DNA of 64,000 nt from a bacterium (GCA_905221105.1 CAJNBW010000001.1:372001-436000), one strand, 5' to 3'; positions 39,795 through 50,257 are shown, counted from the first letter of the stretch. Numbers and translations: made by a program. The notes: generated by a model from the sequence alone, not told the origin.

Positions 39795-40228
39795 TATTTC
39801 AAATCCTCCAAAAATTGATAAAGTTTAGTCAAACCTTTGCTCATAACTTCAGTTTCTTCCTTGCTCATACCTTCGATAATATTTTCGACCATGGCCTTAT
39901 GGAAGCGTTTATGAAGTCTATGAACCAAGCGACCTTTCTTTGTCAAATGCAGATGTACCACACGACGATCCTGCTCTGAGCGAATGCGTTCAATGTAACC
40001 CTTGCGTTCAAGATTATTCAAACTCGTCGTAACCGTCCCAAGAGTCACCATCAACTCTTTCGACACTTGACTTGGCGTCACGTCTGGGAATTTTCCAATT
40101 ACATCGATTGTATGGACTTCTTTGATGGAGATATCCTTGAAACGACTACCCCTCAAGCTAACTTCCTCGATGACGAGGACATTGTTAAATATAGATGTTA
40201 AATATTCATTAATTCGTTGGTAGTCCAA
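39794..40228 (-). CDS. fabT: MarR-family repressor of fatty acid synthesis FabT
   Basis: Winged-helix repressor (144 residues) of the fab cluster, with [20 protein letters not shown] as recognition region and [13 protein letters not shown] as wing. The start is TTG at 40228, preceded by AAGGAGGG eight bases away. The frame extends to another TTG at 40249 with no ribosome site of its own. FabT binds acyl-ACP as corepressor and acts on its own promoter and that of fabK (established in pneumococcus). Confidence 0.93.
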   Translation of the reverse strand: MDYQRINEYLTSIFNNVLVIEEVSLRGSRFKDISIKEVHTIDVIGKFPDVTPSQVSKELMVTLGTVTTSLNNLERKGYIERIRSEQDRRVVHLHLTKKGRLVHRLHKRFHKAMVENIIEGMSKEETEVMSKGLTKLYQFLEDLK

Positions 40229-40282
40229 TCTCTTTTCCCTCCTTTTCAAAAAACTTTCACAATCAAAACATTTGACAAAAGA

Positions 40283-40311
40283 ATTATATCAAACTTCAAA
40301 GAATGGTGCAA
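40283..40311 (-). promoter_or_regulatory. Sigma-A promoter of fabT with FabT-like half site
   Basis: Minus strand TTGCAC, 17 bp, TATAAT. GTTTGATATAATTC across the -10 and GTCAAATG just downstream resemble the FabT operator, fitting autoregulation. The match is weaker than at fabK. Confidence 0.7.
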
Positions 40312-40319
40312 GTATTTTC

Positions 40320-41105
40320 TTATTTTCCAGTAAATTTCGGTCTTCTTCTCTCCGAATAAGCCCGCACTCCCTCTTTGAAATCCTCTGTTTGGGCCAAGGA
40401 TTCCTGTAGGTTCAATTCTAAAGCAGCATAATCTTGCCAATCTTTAAATTGGCTCTCCCATACCAACTTCTTGATGGCTACATAAGAATTAGCCGATCCG
40501 CGTCTCAATTTTTTAAGAAGCTGTTCTCTCGTTTTTTCAAGTTTATCATCTTCACAGACGCGGTAAACCAGCCCCCACTCCAGAGCTTTTTCTGCTGTTA
40601 GAGCCTCACCTGTCATGGCTAATTGAGTAGCACGCGTCACACCGATACTACGACTCAAAAGATGAATCCCACCTGCATCTGGAGCCAAACCAACGCCAAC
40701 AAAGGCTTGGATAAACTTAGCTTTATCCGTTGCAAGACAGAAATCTGCAGCAACAGCCATATTTGCAGCGGCACCTGCAACAGCCCCATCAACCTCCATC
40801 AAAACAGGTTTAGCAATTTGCTTGATTTTATAAGAAATAGTATTGACCAATTCTGCGATTTTCGTCAATGATGGAATATCGTCCTCATCCACTGCCCGCT
40901 TCATCTCTACTAAATCTCCCCCAACTGAGAAGACTTTGCCATTCGCATTGATCAAGATAAAATGCACAGCCGGATCCTCTTCTGCTAAAGCCAGAGCTTC
41001 TAAAATCTCCTCACACATGGGAATATGAAAACCATTCGCAACCTCAGGACGGTTTAAGGTAAGGATTGCCAAATCTTCTTCAAGCTGATAAATAATGTGT
41101 TCCAT
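40320..41105 (-). CDS. fabM: Trans-2/cis-3-decenoyl-ACP isomerase
   Basis: Crotonase-fold isomerase (261 residues) that moves the double bond of trans-2-decenoyl-ACP so that unsaturated chains can form; the streptococcal substitute for FabA. The oxyanion segments read [13 protein letters not shown] and [20 protein letters not shown]. By sequence alone a general enoyl-CoA hydratase cannot be excluded, but its place directly before fabT fixes the call. AAAAAGGAGTCCAG precedes the ATG. Confidence 0.93.
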   Translation of the reverse strand: MEHIIYQLEEDLAILTLNRPEVANGFHIPMCEEILEALALAEEDPAVHFILINANGKVFSVGGDLVEMKRAVDEDDIPSLTKIAELVNTISYKIKQIAKPVLMEVDGAVAGAAANMAVAADFCLATDKAKFIQAFVGVGLAPDAGGIHLLSRSIGVTRATQLAMTGEALTAEKALEWGLVYRVCEDDKLEKTREQLLKKLRRGSANSYVAIKKLVWESQFKDWQDYAALELNLQESLAQTEDFKEGVRAYSERRRPKFTGK

Positions 41106-41258
41106 CTGGACTCCTTTTTTATTTTCATAACCAAGTTAAATCATTTTATTGTCAAAGTATATCTTTTTTAAAACTTGAAAGCAAGGAAAAATCGGCTAAA
41201 AGTGTCTCGGCCGATAAGAAAGACTCGCTTTGTCCTAGAAAGCATCTCATTTTCTTCA

Positions 41259-41287
41259 TTGAAAAAAGGCTTTCTTTCTGCTATAAT
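41259..41287 (+). promoter_or_regulatory. Sigma-A promoter of the aspartate kinase gene
   Basis: TTGAAA, 17 bp, TATAAT, about 30 bp before the ATG. No leader structure such as a lysine riboswitch is seen in the short space. Confidence 0.75.
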
Positions 41288-41316
41288 CGTATAAAATACT
41301 TACTTTAGGAGTTCTT

Positions 41317-42681
41317 ATGAAAGTTGTTAAATTTGGAGGTAGCTCTCTTGCCTCTGCTGGTCAATTAGAAAAAGTTTTAAACATCGTCAAAAGCGATTCA
41401 GAGCGTCATTTTGTCGTCGTTTCTGCGCCTGGTAAACGCAATGCTGAAGATACTAAGGTTACAGATGCCTTGATTAAATACTACCGCGACTATGTTGCTG
41501 GTAACGATATTAGCAAGAGCCAAAACTGGATTATCGACCGCTATGCTGCTATGGTTAGTGAACTAGGTCTTAAACCAGCTGTGCTAGAAAAAATTTCTAA
41601 AAGCATTCGTGCCTTAGCCACTCTTCCTATTGATGAAAATGAATTTCTCTACGACACTTTCCTAGCAGCTGGTGAAAATAACAATGCTAAATTGATTGCT
41701 GCCTACTTTAATCAAAACGGGATCGATGCACGCTATGTGCACCCTAGAGAAGCTGGTATTGTGGTCACAAGTGAACCTGGTCACGCTCGCATCATTCCAT
41801 CAAGTTATGACAAGATTGAAGAATTGACAAATACAAATGAAGTTCTTGTCATTCCTGGTTTCTTTGGAGTTACCAAGGAAAATCAAATCTGTACCTTCTC
41901 ACGTGGAGGATCAGACATTACAGGTTCTATCATTGCTGCCGGTGTTAAGGCAGACCTCTATGAAAACTTTACGGATGTTGATGGTATCTTTGCAGCCCAT
42001 CCTGGTATTATCCACCAACCACACTCAATCCCTGAGTTGACATACCGTGAAATGCGTGAGTTGGCTTATGCAGGATTCTCAGTCCTTCATGACGAAGCCC
42101 TTCTACCTGCCTACCGTGGAAAAATTCCTCTGGTTATCAAGAATACCAACAATCCTGATCATCCAGGTACTCGTATCGTTCTAAAACATAGTAGTGATGA
42201 ATTCCCAGTAGTAGGAATTGCTGGTGACTCAGGTTTTGTCAGCATCAACATGTCTAAATACCTCATGAACCGTGAGGTTGGATTTGGTCGCAAGGTTCTG
42301 CAAATCCTTGAAGACCTTAACATCGGTTGGGAACATATGCCAACAGGTATCGACGATCTTTCAATCATCCTCCGTTCTCGTGAACTAACTCCTATCAAGG
42401 AAGAAGAAATCCTTCGTCAGTTGGTTCAAAAGGCTGAAGTAGACCATGCAGAAATCGAACACGATCTTTCTATCATTATGATTGTTGGAGAAAAAATGAA
42501 GAGCCATATCGGAGTAACTGCTACTGCGACACGTGCTCTATCTGAAAATAAGATCAATATCCAGATGATGTCTCAAGGTTCTAGTGAAGTGTCTATCATG
42601 TTTGTTGTCCATAAGGACCAAGAGAAAGCAGCTATTAAAGCCCTCTACAATGCCTTTTTCGGTGAAAGTAAGGAAAACTAA
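41317..42681 (+). CDS. Aspartate kinase
   Basis: Phosphorylates aspartate, the first step towards lysine, threonine, methionine and diaminopimelate-type precursors. The 454 residues start KVVKFGGSSLA (2-12) and end with two ACT domains (VGIAGDSGFVSINM and IMIVGEKMKSHIGV). It is followed after 2 bp by the DUF956 gene. I cannot tell which feedback inhibitor it answers to. Confidence 0.95.
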   Translation: MKVVKFGGSSLASAGQLEKVLNIVKSDSERHFVVVSAPGKRNAEDTKVTDALIKYYRDYVAGNDISKSQNWIIDRYAAMVSELGLKPAVLEKISKSIRALATLPIDENEFLYDTFLAAGENNNAKLIAAYFNQNGIDARYVHPREAGIVVTSEPGHARIIPSSYDKIEELTNTNEVLVIPGFFGVTKENQICTFSRGGSDITGSIIAAGVKADLYENFTDVDGIFAAHPGIIHQPHSIPELTYREMRELAYAGFSVLHDEALLPAYRGKIPLVIKNTNNPDHPGTRIVLKHSSDEFPVVGIAGDSGFVSINMSKYLMNREVGFGRKVLQILEDLNIGWEHMPTGIDDLSIILRSRELTPIKEEEILRQLVQKAEVDHAEIEHDLSIIMIVGEKMKSHIGVTATATRALSENKINIQMMSQGSSEVSIMFVVHKDQEKAAIKALYNAFFGESKEN

Positions 42682-42683
42682 AC

Positions 42684-43055
42684 ATGGCCCAATCTCTTAA
42701 CAAAACAGTGCTTCTCAATACGACAGGCACTTCCTACCTCTCGATAGCTGGGAAAGTTGGGAAATTCCTAGTCGGAGATCAGGCTCTAGAATTTTACCCA
42801 GATGTCAATGTTGAACAATTTATCCAGATTCCTTGGAGCCATATCAACCAAATTGGAGCCAATGTCACTGGCCGCAAAATCAGTCGCCACTTCGAAGTCT
42901 TTACAGACAGAGGAAAATTCCTCTTTGCTTCAAAAGACTCAGGTGCCATTCTTAAAATTGCTCGCGAAAAACTGGGCAATGACAAGGTCGTCAAGCTACC
43001 GACCCTGATTCAGACCATTGGTCAAAAATTTAAAAATCTATTTGCAAAAAAGTAG
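42684..43055 (+). CDS. DUF956 family protein (ManO-like)
   Basis: Protein of 123 residues with no membrane helices. The family is named after ManO, often placed near mannose phosphotransferase genes and thought to regulate them; no such genes are in this window. Conserved look: LNTTGTSYLSIAGKVGKFLVGDQALEFYP and RHFEVFTDRGKFLFASKDSG, a GRAM/PH-like strand pattern. Two bases after the aspartate kinase stop. Confidence 0.85.
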   Translation: MAQSLNKTVLLNTTGTSYLSIAGKVGKFLVGDQALEFYPDVNVEQFIQIPWSHINQIGANVTGRKISRHFEVFTDRGKFLFASKDSGAILKIAREKLGNDKVVKLPTLIQTIGQKFKNLFAKK

Positions 43056-43070
43056 AAACTTTAGTATAAT
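43042..43070 (+). promoter_or_regulatory. Sigma-A promoter of the serS leader
   Basis: TTGCAA, 17 bp, TATAAT. The -35 lies inside the last codons of the DUF956 gene. Confidence 0.75.
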
Positions 43071-43074
43071 CATA

Positions 43075-43253
43075 GCAACGGATAAGTAGGTTATCTTCTT
43101 CTTTCAGAAAGTCTGCGGGTGCTGCGAGCAGATAGGAGGGATAGGTGAAATTCTACCGTTAGTAACAATTACATACACAATCAAGTGCACACCTGTGAAG
43201 TTGGATGGAACCGTGGCCCTGCCACTCCAACGCTTTGTCAGGTGTGCTTTTTT
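43075..43253 (+). promoter_or_regulatory. Serine T-box leader with terminator
   Basis: A T-box riboswitch reads uncharged tRNA. The T-box core TTGGATGGAACCGTGGC (about 43201-43217) is inside a long terminator stem, GCACACCTG (43187-43195) against CAGGTGTGC (43239-43247), followed by TTTTTT. Inner pairs GTTGGA/TCCAAC and GTGGC/GCCAC complete it. Stem I with the specifier occupies about 43080-43160; a Ser codon (TCT) may lie in AAATTCTACC but I could not prove which bases are the specifier. Binding uncharged tRNA(Ser) would allow serS transcription. Confidence 0.88.
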
Positions 43254-43268
43254 CATAAAGGAGTTCTT

Positions 43269-44543
43269 ATGTTAGATATCAAACGTATTCGTACAGATTT
43301 TGATGCTGTCGCAGAAAAATTGGCTACACGTGGTGTAGATGCTGCTATCTTGAATGAGATGAAAGAAATCGATGCTAAACGTCGTGACATCTTGGTCAAG
43401 GTTGAAACTCTCAAAGCAGAACGTAACACAGTTTCTGCTGAGATTGCCCAAGCTAAGCGTAACAAGGAAAATGCAGATGACAAGATTGCTGCCATGCAAA
43501 CTCTATCTGCTGAGGTCAAAGCCTTGGATGCTGAATTGGCAGAAATCGATGCTAAATTAACAGAATTTACAACGACTCTTCCAAACATTCCAGCTGACAG
43601 TGTTCCTGTTGGGGCTGATGAAGATGACAATGTGGAAGTTCGCCGTTGGGGCACTCCGCGCGAATTTGACTTCGAACCTAAAGCTCACTGGGATCTTGGT
43701 GAAGACCTTGGTATCCTTGATTGGGAACGCGGTGGTAAGGTAACAGGCGCTCGTTTCCTCTTCTATAAAGGTCTCGGTGCTCGTTTGGAACGTGCTATCT
43801 ACAACTTTATGTTGGATGAGCATGGTAAAGAAGGCTATACTGAAGTCATCACACCTTACATGGTTAACCACGATTCTATGTTTGGTACTGGTCAATATCC
43901 AAAATTCAAGGAAGACACTTTTGAACTCAGCGACAGCAATTATGTCCTTATCCCTACAGCTGAAGTTCCTCTAACAAACTACTACCGTGATGAAATCCTG
44001 GACGGTAAAGACCTGCCAATCTACTTCACTGCTATGAGTCCTTCATTCCGTTCTGAGGCTGGTTCAGCTGGTCGTGATACTCGTGGCTTGATTCGTTTGC
44101 ACCAATTCCACAAGGTTGAAATGGTTAAATTTGCCAAACCAGAAGAATCTTACGAAGAATTGGAAAAAATGACAGCCAACGCTGAAAACATTCTTCAAAA
44201 ACTAAACCTTCCATACCGTGTCGTTGCGCTCTCTACAGGAGATATGGGCTTCTCAGCTGCTAAAACTTACGACTTGGAAGTTTGGATTCCAGCGCAAAAT
44301 ACCTACCGTGAAATCTCAAGCTGTTCAAATACAGAAGATTTCCAAGCCCGTCGTGCCCAAATCCGTTACCGTGATGAAGCCGATGGCAAGGTTAAATTGC
44401 TCCACACCTTGAACGGTTCTGGACTTGCAGTTGGACGTACCGTGGCTGCTATTCTTGAAAACTACCAAAATGAAGATGGTTCTGTGACCATCCCAGAAGC
44501 ACTTCGTCCATACATGGGTGGAGCTGAAGTTATCAAACCATAA
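43269..44543 (+). CDS. serS: Seryl-tRNA synthetase
   Basis: Charges tRNA(Ser) and tRNA(Sec) with serine. The 424 residues show the N-terminal coiled-coil arm (about 27-100) that grips the tRNA's long variable arm, then class II motifs: [20 protein letters not shown] (motif 2, about residues 258-277) and [10 protein letters not shown] (motif 3). The frame is open to 43185 inside the T-box, but [12 protein letters not shown] at 43269 with AAAGGAGTTCTT is the real start. Confidence 0.98.
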   Translation: MLDIKRIRTDFDAVAEKLATRGVDAAILNEMKEIDAKRRDILVKVETLKAERNTVSAEIAQAKRNKENADDKIAAMQTLSAEVKALDAELAEIDAKLTEFTTTLPNIPADSVPVGADEDDNVEVRRWGTPREFDFEPKAHWDLGEDLGILDWERGGKVTGARFLFYKGLGARLERAIYNFMLDEHGKEGYTEVITPYMVNHDSMFGTGQYPKFKEDTFELSDSNYVLIPTAEVPLTNYYRDEILDGKDLPIYFTAMSPSFRSEAGSAGRDTRGLIRLHQFHKVEMVKFAKPEESYEELEKMTANAENILQKLNLPYRVVALSTGDMGFSAAKTYDLEVWIPAQNTYREISSCSNTEDFQARRAQIRYRDEADGKVKLLHTLNGSGLAVGRTVAAILENYQNEDGSVTIPEALRPYMGGAEVIKP

Positions 44544-44548
44544 AAAAT

Positions 44549-44580
44549 AAGGTTTAGCTATTTCTAGCTAGACCTTTTTT
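44549..44580. terminator. Bidirectional terminator overlapping the TDT gene end
   Basis: AAGGTTTAGCTA, loop TTTC, TAGCTAGACCTT with T runs on both sides. It serves serS, and on the minus strand its stem contains the last codons and stop of the TDT transporter gene. Confidence 0.85.
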
Positions 44581-45467
44581 CGTAACCAAATCAAATAAGC
44601 ACCTAATACAAAGATCAAAATGATTAGGCAAATAACAGTTTCAGCCACTACCAAATAATCCAAAAATGGAAGTTTCAAGATTCTCTGAGCCATCTTAAGC
44701 GAAGTAGCTGTGATAATGGTTGGGAAGGTGAGGGCTGAAAAGGATGGTTGAAAGCCTTGTTTTAAAATATTAGGCAGACGAGTCAAAACAAAGAAAAAGA
44801 AGAATTGGGAAGCCAAGATCATGACAATCAAGAGCCAAGTTGGTAGACTATCTCCTCCAACTCGAACCAGGGAAGCCAAGAGTAGAGAGAAAGGAGCACA
44901 GTAGATTCCTTCTTGCCCAAGCAAGGCTAGTGGGAGCGGATGTTTCTTTAAATCACTATAAATAAGGGGATAGAGATAGAAGGTAAGAAGAAAACCAAAA
45001 CTCAAGGTTGCATAGGCAATTTCGATGATGCCTACCAGAGGATAAGTCAATGCTGCTACTGCTATCCCTACATAGAGAACCGTCCAGCTAGGAGTCGCAT
45101 GAACCCTTCGACCTGGACAGGCAAACTTGATGGTGAAACCAGCAATCAAGGCCAAATCCAAGAGAAATGAAAACCACCAGAGACCCTGCGCTACTAAAGG
45201 AAGATGAGGGAAGACTCTAAAGACATAGGTAGATAAAATCATCCCAGCCATAGGAAAAGTGGCCATTCCTGACAAAAGAGGAGGCTTGGTCAATTCTTGC
45301 TTGGTTTCCTTCCAATTAAACAGATGCAAAATCAGAAAGTAAATCCATAAAACTAAACCTGATAAACTCAGTATATGTGACAGAACTGGCAACGTATCTA
45401 AAATAAGATTTCCAGCTCCTGCCAAACCTAGCAAACAACCAGAAAATACTAAGGGGAGTTTTTTCAT
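44568..45467 (-). CDS. TDT-family (TehA/SLAC1-like) transporter
   Basis: Membrane protein of 299 residues with about ten hydrophobic helices, matching the tellurite-resistance/dicarboxylate transporter family (SLAC1/TehA fold). Segments such as FSGCLLGLAGAGNLILD and GMATFPMAGMILSTYV fit. The natural substrate is unknown; many relatives are anion channels. The frame is open to 45479, but TTGGAGGTTAGT before the ATG at 45467 decides the start. Confidence 0.85.
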   Translation of the reverse strand: MKKLPLVFSGCLLGLAGAGNLILDTLPVLSHILSLSGLVLWIYFLILHLFNWKETKQELTKPPLLSGMATFPMAGMILSTYVFRVFPHLPLVAQGLWWFSFLLDLALIAGFTIKFACPGRRVHATPSWTVLYVGIAVAALTYPLVGIIEIAYATLSFGFLLTFYLYPLIYSDLKKHPLPLALLGQEGIYCAPFSLLLASLVRVGGDSLPTWLLIVMILASQFFFFFVLTRLPNILKQGFQPSFSALTFPTIITATSLKMAQRILKLPFLDYLVVAETVICLIILIFVLGAYLIWLRKKV

Positions 45468-45534
45468 ACTAACCTCCAATAATCATGTTAGTTTCAGTAT
45501 AGCATAAAAGCGCTTAAATGAGGGGATAAAAAAC

Positions 45535-45557
45535 GAAGTCCGATTATTTCAGACTTC
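45535..45557 (-). terminator. Terminator after the AhpD-like gene
   Basis: Minus strand GAAGTC, 11-base loop, GACTTC, then GTTTTTT. Confidence 0.75.
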
Positions 45558-45575
45558 ATTTTACTCAGATATGAA

Positions 45576-46124
45576 TTAAGCATAAGGTTGCAATTCTGGG
45601 TTAATTGGTGTATTGGCTAGATTGTTGGCATAGTTACAGAGACTTGCTAGGCTGACACCAAGAACCACATCCAAGGCATTTTGTTGGGTATAGCCAACTT
45701 CTAGAAACTCAGACAAGGCTTCATCTCCTACACGACCCTTGGTATTGATAACTGCCAAGGTAAACTTAGCTAGGGTGTCTAATTTAGGATCTGTTTCAAT
45801 TGGAGTACGATTGCGAAGGGCTTGAAGAAGGTCATCGTTCATCTGGATTTGTTTAATTGAAAAGGCTGTGTGACCTGCGACGCAGAAGGCGCAACCATTT
45901 GTCACAGCTGCCGTGATTTGCACTACTTCGCGCTCAACAGGTGTCAGGCTGTTGCGACGGTTGATAGCTCCGACAGTACGGTAAGCCTCTAAAGCAGTCG
46001 GTGCATTAGCCAAGAGACCGATTAGATTAGGAATATAGCCATTGTTATCTTTTTCTACTGTTTCAAGAACTTCTTTCACTTCTGCTGGCGCTGATTCTAC
46101 TGTATGGATTGTAAATGTTGTCAT
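45576..46124 (-). CDS. Carboxymuconolactone decarboxylase-family (AhpD-like) protein
   Basis: Helical AhpD-fold protein of 182 residues. The peroxidatic CxxC with a distal His is plain in TNGCAFCVAGHTAF, suggesting thiol peroxidase or disulfide activity in oxidative defence (family knowledge). Of several in-frame ATGs the one at 46124 has AGAGG seven bases upstream; 46127 and 46142 are alternatives. Single gene. Confidence 0.88.
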   Translation of the reverse strand: MTTFTIHTVESAPAEVKEVLETVEKDNNGYIPNLIGLLANAPTALEAYRTVGAINRRNSLTPVEREVVQITAAVTNGCAFCVAGHTAFSIKQIQMNDDLLQALRNRTPIETDPKLDTLAKFTLAVINTKGRVGDEALSEFLEVGYTQQNALDVVLGVSLASLCNYANNLANTPINPELQPYA

Positions 46125-46232
46125 CATAAAACCTCTTTTCATGTTGTTGAAACCTAGTCTATCACAGATTCTATACCGTGTATAATATATATTTTAAATT
46201 GCATCGATAGAAATTTTTTATGAAAGCAAAAA

Positions 46233-46251
46233 ATCACACGCGATGTGTGAT
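46233..46251 (-). terminator. Terminator after the AGCS symporter gene
   Basis: Minus strand ATCACAC, five-base loop, GTGTGAT, then TTTTT, just beyond the stop codon. Confidence 0.85.
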
Positions 46252-46255
46252 TCTA

Positions 46256-47578
46256 TTATTTATTAAAATACTTTTTAGTCTCAGCAATAACAACTGGTGA
46301 TAAGACTAAGAGGGCAATCAAGTTTGGCAGAGCCATTAAAGCGTTAACAATATCTGCGATAATCCAAACCATATCCAACTCGATAAATCCTCCCAACAAG
46401 ACCATGAGTACAAATACCACACGGTAGAGCCAGATAAAGCGAACCCCAAAGAGAAACTCAAAACAACGTTCCCCGTAATAGTTCCAACCTAGAATTGTCG
46501 TGAAGGCAAAGAGTACAAGGAAGATGGTCAAAAGGGCAGGTCCAAAGTGTGAAAAGACTGTTGAGAAGGCTGACTGAGTCAAGGCAACCCCATTTAAGTC
46601 GCCACTCCAAACACCAGTCACCAAGATGGTCAAACCAGTCAGAGTACAGATAATAAGGGTATCAATAAAGGTTCCTGTCATAGAAATCAAGCCTTGCTCT
46701 ACCGGTTCATTTGTCTTAGCCGCAGCCGCTGCAATGGGAGCAGAACCCAGACCAGATTCATTTGAGAACACACCACGCGCCACACCATTTTGAATAGCCA
46801 TCCGAATGCTAGCACCTGCAAATCCACCTACCGCAGCAACAGGACTAAATGCTGATGTCAAAATTAAAGCGATTGTGGCAGGGAGTTTCCCAATATTAAA
46901 GAAAATAACTGTAAGAGTTCCCAAAATATAAATGATAGCCATAAAAGGAACAACAGTAGTTGAAACCTTAGAAATGGACTTGAGGCCACCAAAGACTGCA
47001 ATCGCTACAAAGACAGACAACACAAGAGCTGTGATGGCTGGCGAAATAGTCGTTGTATTCTGGATAGATTCTGTAATCGAGTTCACTTGGGTGAAGGTTC
47101 CGATTCCTAGCAAAGCTACTAGCACACCTGCCAGGGCAAAGAAGATGGCAAGTGGTCGCCACTTTTCTCCCATCCCTAAAAGGATATAGTGCATGGGACC
47201 TCCCGCTACTGCACCATGGTCATCCTTGGTGCGGTATTTGATTGCCAAGAGTCCTTCCGCATACTTGGTAGCCATTCCAAAGAAAGCAGCCATCCACATC
47301 CAAAAGAGAGCCCCTGGGCCACCTACCTTGATAGCTGTCGCCACCCCGATAATATTTCCCGTACCAACTGTCGCTGCGAGAGCTGTACACAAGGCCGCAA
47401 AGCTGGATACATCACCATGCCCCTTATCCTTGGTAAAAATAAGCTGGAAGGCCTTGGGCAGACGCAGAACCTGCAAGAGTCCTAGACGGACAGTGAGATA
47501 AATCCCTGTCCCGACCAATAAAATCAAGAGGGGGGGACCCCAAGCAAAAGCATCAATTGATTTAAGCAATTCTAACAT
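46256..47578 (-). CDS. Sodium:alanine/glycine symporter (AGCS family)
   Basis: Sodium-coupled amino acid importer of 440 residues with about eleven helices. Family markers are ATVGTGNIIGVATAI, GGPGALFWMWMAAFFGMATKYAE and SNESGLGSAPIAAAAAKT. The glycine riboswitch in its leader indicates glycine as a substrate or signal. Ribosome site AGGAGAAGGAA. Confidence 0.94.
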   Translation of the reverse strand: MLELLKSIDAFAWGPPLLILLVGTGIYLTVRLGLLQVLRLPKAFQLIFTKDKGHGDVSSFAALCTALAATVGTGNIIGVATAIKVGGPGALFWMWMAAFFGMATKYAEGLLAIKYRTKDDHGAVAGGPMHYILLGMGEKWRPLAIFFALAGVLVALLGIGTFTQVNSITESIQNTTTISPAITALVLSVFVAIAVFGGLKSISKVSTTVVPFMAIIYILGTLTVIFFNIGKLPATIALILTSAFSPVAAVGGFAGASIRMAIQNGVARGVFSNESGLGSAPIAAAAAKTNEPVEQGLISMTGTFIDTLIICTLTGLTILVTGVWSGDLNGVALTQSAFSTVFSHFGPALLTIFLVLFAFTTILGWNYYGERCFEFLFGVRFIWLYRVVFVLMVLLGGFIELDMVWIIADIVNALMALPNLIALLVLSPVVIAETKKYFNK

Positions 47579-47610
47579 TTCCTTCTCCTATCTTTTCAAC
47601 CCCAAAAGAA

Positions 47611-47637
47611 AGAGCACATGCAAGATACATGTACTCT
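47611..47637 (-). terminator. Terminator of the glycine riboswitch expression platform
   Basis: Minus strand AGAGTACATG, loop TATCTTG, CATGTGCTCT, then TTCTTTT. It lies between the aptamer and the ribosome site and is the likely switch element. Confidence 0.7.
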
Positions 47638-47669
47638 GGAATGCTTAGATAAATGCTAAAAAGCGGTCT

Positions 47670-47760
47670 ATCCTAGCTCTGTCCTTTTACCTGAGAGTTT
47701 GAGCAGTTGCCTGCCTTGCCCCTTCGGTGCCTTTACGGTCTCTCCAGAGTTCCGTCCATT
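47670..47760 (-). promoter_or_regulatory. Glycine riboswitch
   Basis: On the minus strand the aptamer hallmarks follow in order: CTGGAGAGACCG, CACCGAAGGGGCAA, CTCTCAGGTAAAAGGACAGAG. These match the glycine aptamer core. Only one full aptamer is obvious. It lies between a sigma-A promoter (about 47834-47862) and the AGCS symporter gene, with a terminator as expression platform. For a transporter, shut-off at high glycine is expected (inference). Confidence 0.92.
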
Positions 47761-47833
47761 TACAGTCATGGAAAATCAAACGATTCGCCACTTCTATTAA
47801 ACTTCATTCGGTGTTGGTATTTAATTGATTCTT

Positions 47834-47862
47834 ATTTTACAAAAAATGTTGGCTTTTGTCAA
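47834..47862 (-). promoter_or_regulatory. Sigma-A promoter of the glycine riboswitch and symporter
   Basis: Minus strand TTGACA, 17 bp, TAAAAT. It gives a leader of about 250 nt including the riboswitch. The remaining bases up to 47920 show no gene. Confidence 0.75.
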
Positions 47863-47920
47863 TGTGTTTATTAGTAAAAATTAGTTCAACAGTTTTTACT
47901 TTATAAAGCCCAGAATACTG

Positions 47921-50257
47921 CTATCCTTTAAAAGTGACAATAGTCGCACCACTGCCTCCAGCATTTTGTGGGGCATATCCGAAACTCTTGACATGTTTGT
48001 TTCTTTGTAGGTATTTGGTGACACCTTCACGGATGACACCTGTACCGATACCGTGAATGATATCAACTTGGGCCATATTGTTAAGCAAGGCTTGGTCGAT
48101 AAAGGCATCTAGCTCATTCATTGCTTCTTCGTAACGTTTGCCTCGAAGGTCCAGTCTGGCTTGTGGACCACGACCAGAAGTTCGTTTCACAACATTGACC
48201 TGTTTCTTCTTGACTTGCTTTTCTTGCTGGGCTTGAACAAGGTCAAACTCTTTTTCTTCCAAGGTCATCTTAATCAAGCCAACTTGGGCTTCCCAGCGGC
48301 CGTCCTTGAGTTGACTGGTCAAGGTACCACGTTGGCCATAGCTGAGAACTACGATATCATCACCCACCTTGGGAGCTCGTTTTTTCTTGGCCTTTTGAAG
48401 GACCTTGTTTTTAGACAAGTCCACTTTTTCAGGAGCCAATTTTTTCAACTTGGCCTTGGCTTCAATAATTTCGTGGGGCTTGAGTTGAGATTTACTATGG
48501 AGATTCTTGAGAATCTGGTCACTTTCACTTAGGGCCATATCCACAATCTCAGCAGCCTGTTCACGCGCTTTATTGAGCTCCGTTTCCTTTTCACGATTGA
48601 GCTCGTTGTATAGTTTTTTAAGCGCACGGTTCATCTTGAGATTTTCTTGCTCCACCTCACGGATATTGTCCAAGCGTTTACGGCTTTCCAGCGTCTGCTC
48701 TTCCAGCTGCTCAATAATACGATTGACATCATTGTCCTGATCGACCTGCTGACTAGCATCCCCTACGATAACTTCAGATAGGCCTAGACGTTTGGCAATC
48801 TCAAAGGCATTGCTTCGACCAGGAACACCCTGCATAAAGCGATATGTCGGGCGAAGAGTTGCAGTATCAAACTCCATACTGGCATTTTGGACAAAGGCTG
48901 TCTCAATACCGTAGGCCTTGAGTTCTGGATAGTGAGTTGTAGCCATGGTCTTGACTTGACGCAGGCGAAGGTCCTCCAGAATAGCCATGGCAAGGGCGGC
49001 CCCTTCTTGAGGGTCTGTACCAGCTCCCAACTCATCCAAAAGCAAGAGGGAATGTTGGTTGACCTTGCCAAGAATATCCACGATATTGGTCATGTGGCTA
49101 GAGAAGGTAGACAAACTCTGCTCAATAGATTGCTCATCGCCAATATCAGCAAAGATTTCTTCAAAAATACCAACACGGCTTCCCTTATCTGCTAAAATCG
49201 GCAAACCTGACTGGGCCATAACCTGTGTCAAGCCCAGAGTTTTGAGCATGATGGTCTTACCACCAGTATTAGGACCTGTGATAACAATGGCTGTTAAATC
49301 TTGACCAAAATGGACATCATTTGCGACGGCATTTTTGACTAAAGGATGGCAGACATGGAGCAGTTGAATCTCTTGATTTTCTGATAGCTGGGGAACGACT
49401 GCTTGTCTTTCTTGGATGAAGCAGACCTTAGCACGAATCAAATCTAGATGACCGATAATCCAAGCGTCGTTGGCAATCTCAGCCGCATGAGGGCGGACAC
49501 GTTCAGAAATTTCTTGGAGAATGCGAAGCATTTCATAACGCTCATCTGCTCGCAAACTGGCAATTTCTTCGCTCAGTTTGACCACCTCACGGGGTTCGAT
49601 ATAGACGGTGTTCCCGCTGGCAGAAATATCATGAACAACACCTGCAATCTTATTGCGGTAGGTGTTTTTGACTGGTAAAACCTGACGACCATTTCTGCTA
49701 GCAACAATCCCTTCCGTCAACATCTGTGCTTTTTGCTTGAGCAGGTCCTGTAAAACATCACGTACCTGACTCTCGCTATCATGGATTTTTCGACGGATTC
49801 GCGCCAATTCTTCACTGGCAAAATTTTCAATGAAACCTGCATCATTAAAGGCCTGAAGATTTCCTTGTAATTGCGGAAAATCGTGTAATTTCTCAAACCA
49901 AAGGGCTAATTCTTCCAAGCTAACATTTTCCAGATTGGCATAAAAACTTTGCAGTTCTCGGCTGGCAAGAAGCACGCGCTTCAAGAGCAGGAACTCTTCG
50001 ATATTGAGGTCCGCTCCCATCTCCAAGCGCTTGCAGACTCCTGCGATTTCCTTGGTTGCAAGAATGGTAAAATGCGGTTGCTCGACAAAGAGAGCCTGCA
50101 TTTCCTTCATCTCAGCAAAAGCCTGTTTGATTTTATCTGCTTTGGCAGTCGGAGCTAGCTGTCTCAATTGCTCCAAGCCCTGCTCGGTCAACAAATGGGG
50201 TTCAAACAAAGCCTTGACCTTATTGAACTCTAATGTTTCTAATATTTTCTTGTTCAT
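47921..50257 (-). CDS. mutS2: Endonuclease MutS2
   Basis: MutS-family protein of 778 residues. It lacks the mismatch-binding domain; the core has Walker [11 protein letters not shown] (about 328-337) and Walker [15 protein letters not shown] coiled coil follows (about 510-600), then a C-terminal Smr nuclease domain with [11 protein letters not shown] and [10 protein letters not shown]. Relatives suppress recombination or rescue collided ribosomes (established for Bacillus MutS2); the role here is not decided by sequence. Confidence 0.96.
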   Translation of the reverse strand: MNKKILETLEFNKVKALFEPHLLTEQGLEQLRQLAPTAKADKIKQAFAEMKEMQALFVEQPHFTILATKEIAGVCKRLEMGADLNIEEFLLLKRVLLASRELQSFYANLENVSLEELALWFEKLHDFPQLQGNLQAFNDAGFIENFASEELARIRRKIHDSESQVRDVLQDLLKQKAQMLTEGIVASRNGRQVLPVKNTYRNKIAGVVHDISASGNTVYIEPREVVKLSEEIASLRADERYEMLRILQEISERVRPHAAEIANDAWIIGHLDLIRAKVCFIQERQAVVPQLSENQEIQLLHVCHPLVKNAVANDVHFGQDLTAIVITGPNTGGKTIMLKTLGLTQVMAQSGLPILADKGSRVGIFEEIFADIGDEQSIEQSLSTFSSHMTNIVDILGKVNQHSLLLLDELGAGTDPQEGAALAMAILEDLRLRQVKTMATTHYPELKAYGIETAFVQNASMEFDTATLRPTYRFMQGVPGRSNAFEIAKRLGLSEVIVGDASQQVDQDNDVNRIIEQLEEQTLESRKRLDNIREVEQENLKMNRALKKLYNELNREKETELNKAREQAAEIVDMALSESDQILKNLHSKSQLKPHEIIEAKAKLKKLAPEKVDLSKNKVLQKAKKKRAPKVGDDIVVLSYGQRGTLTSQLKDGRWEAQVGLIKMTLEEKEFDLVQAQQEKQVKKKQVNVVKRTSGRGPQARLDLRGKRYEEAMNELDAFIDQALLNNMAQVDIIHGIGTGVIREGVTKYLQRNKHVKSFGYAPQNAGGSGATIVTFKG

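Noticed and set aside
43185..43268. N-terminal extension of seryl-tRNA synthetase
   Set aside because: The extension translates the T-box terminator stem; the standard N-terminus and ribosome site are at 43269.
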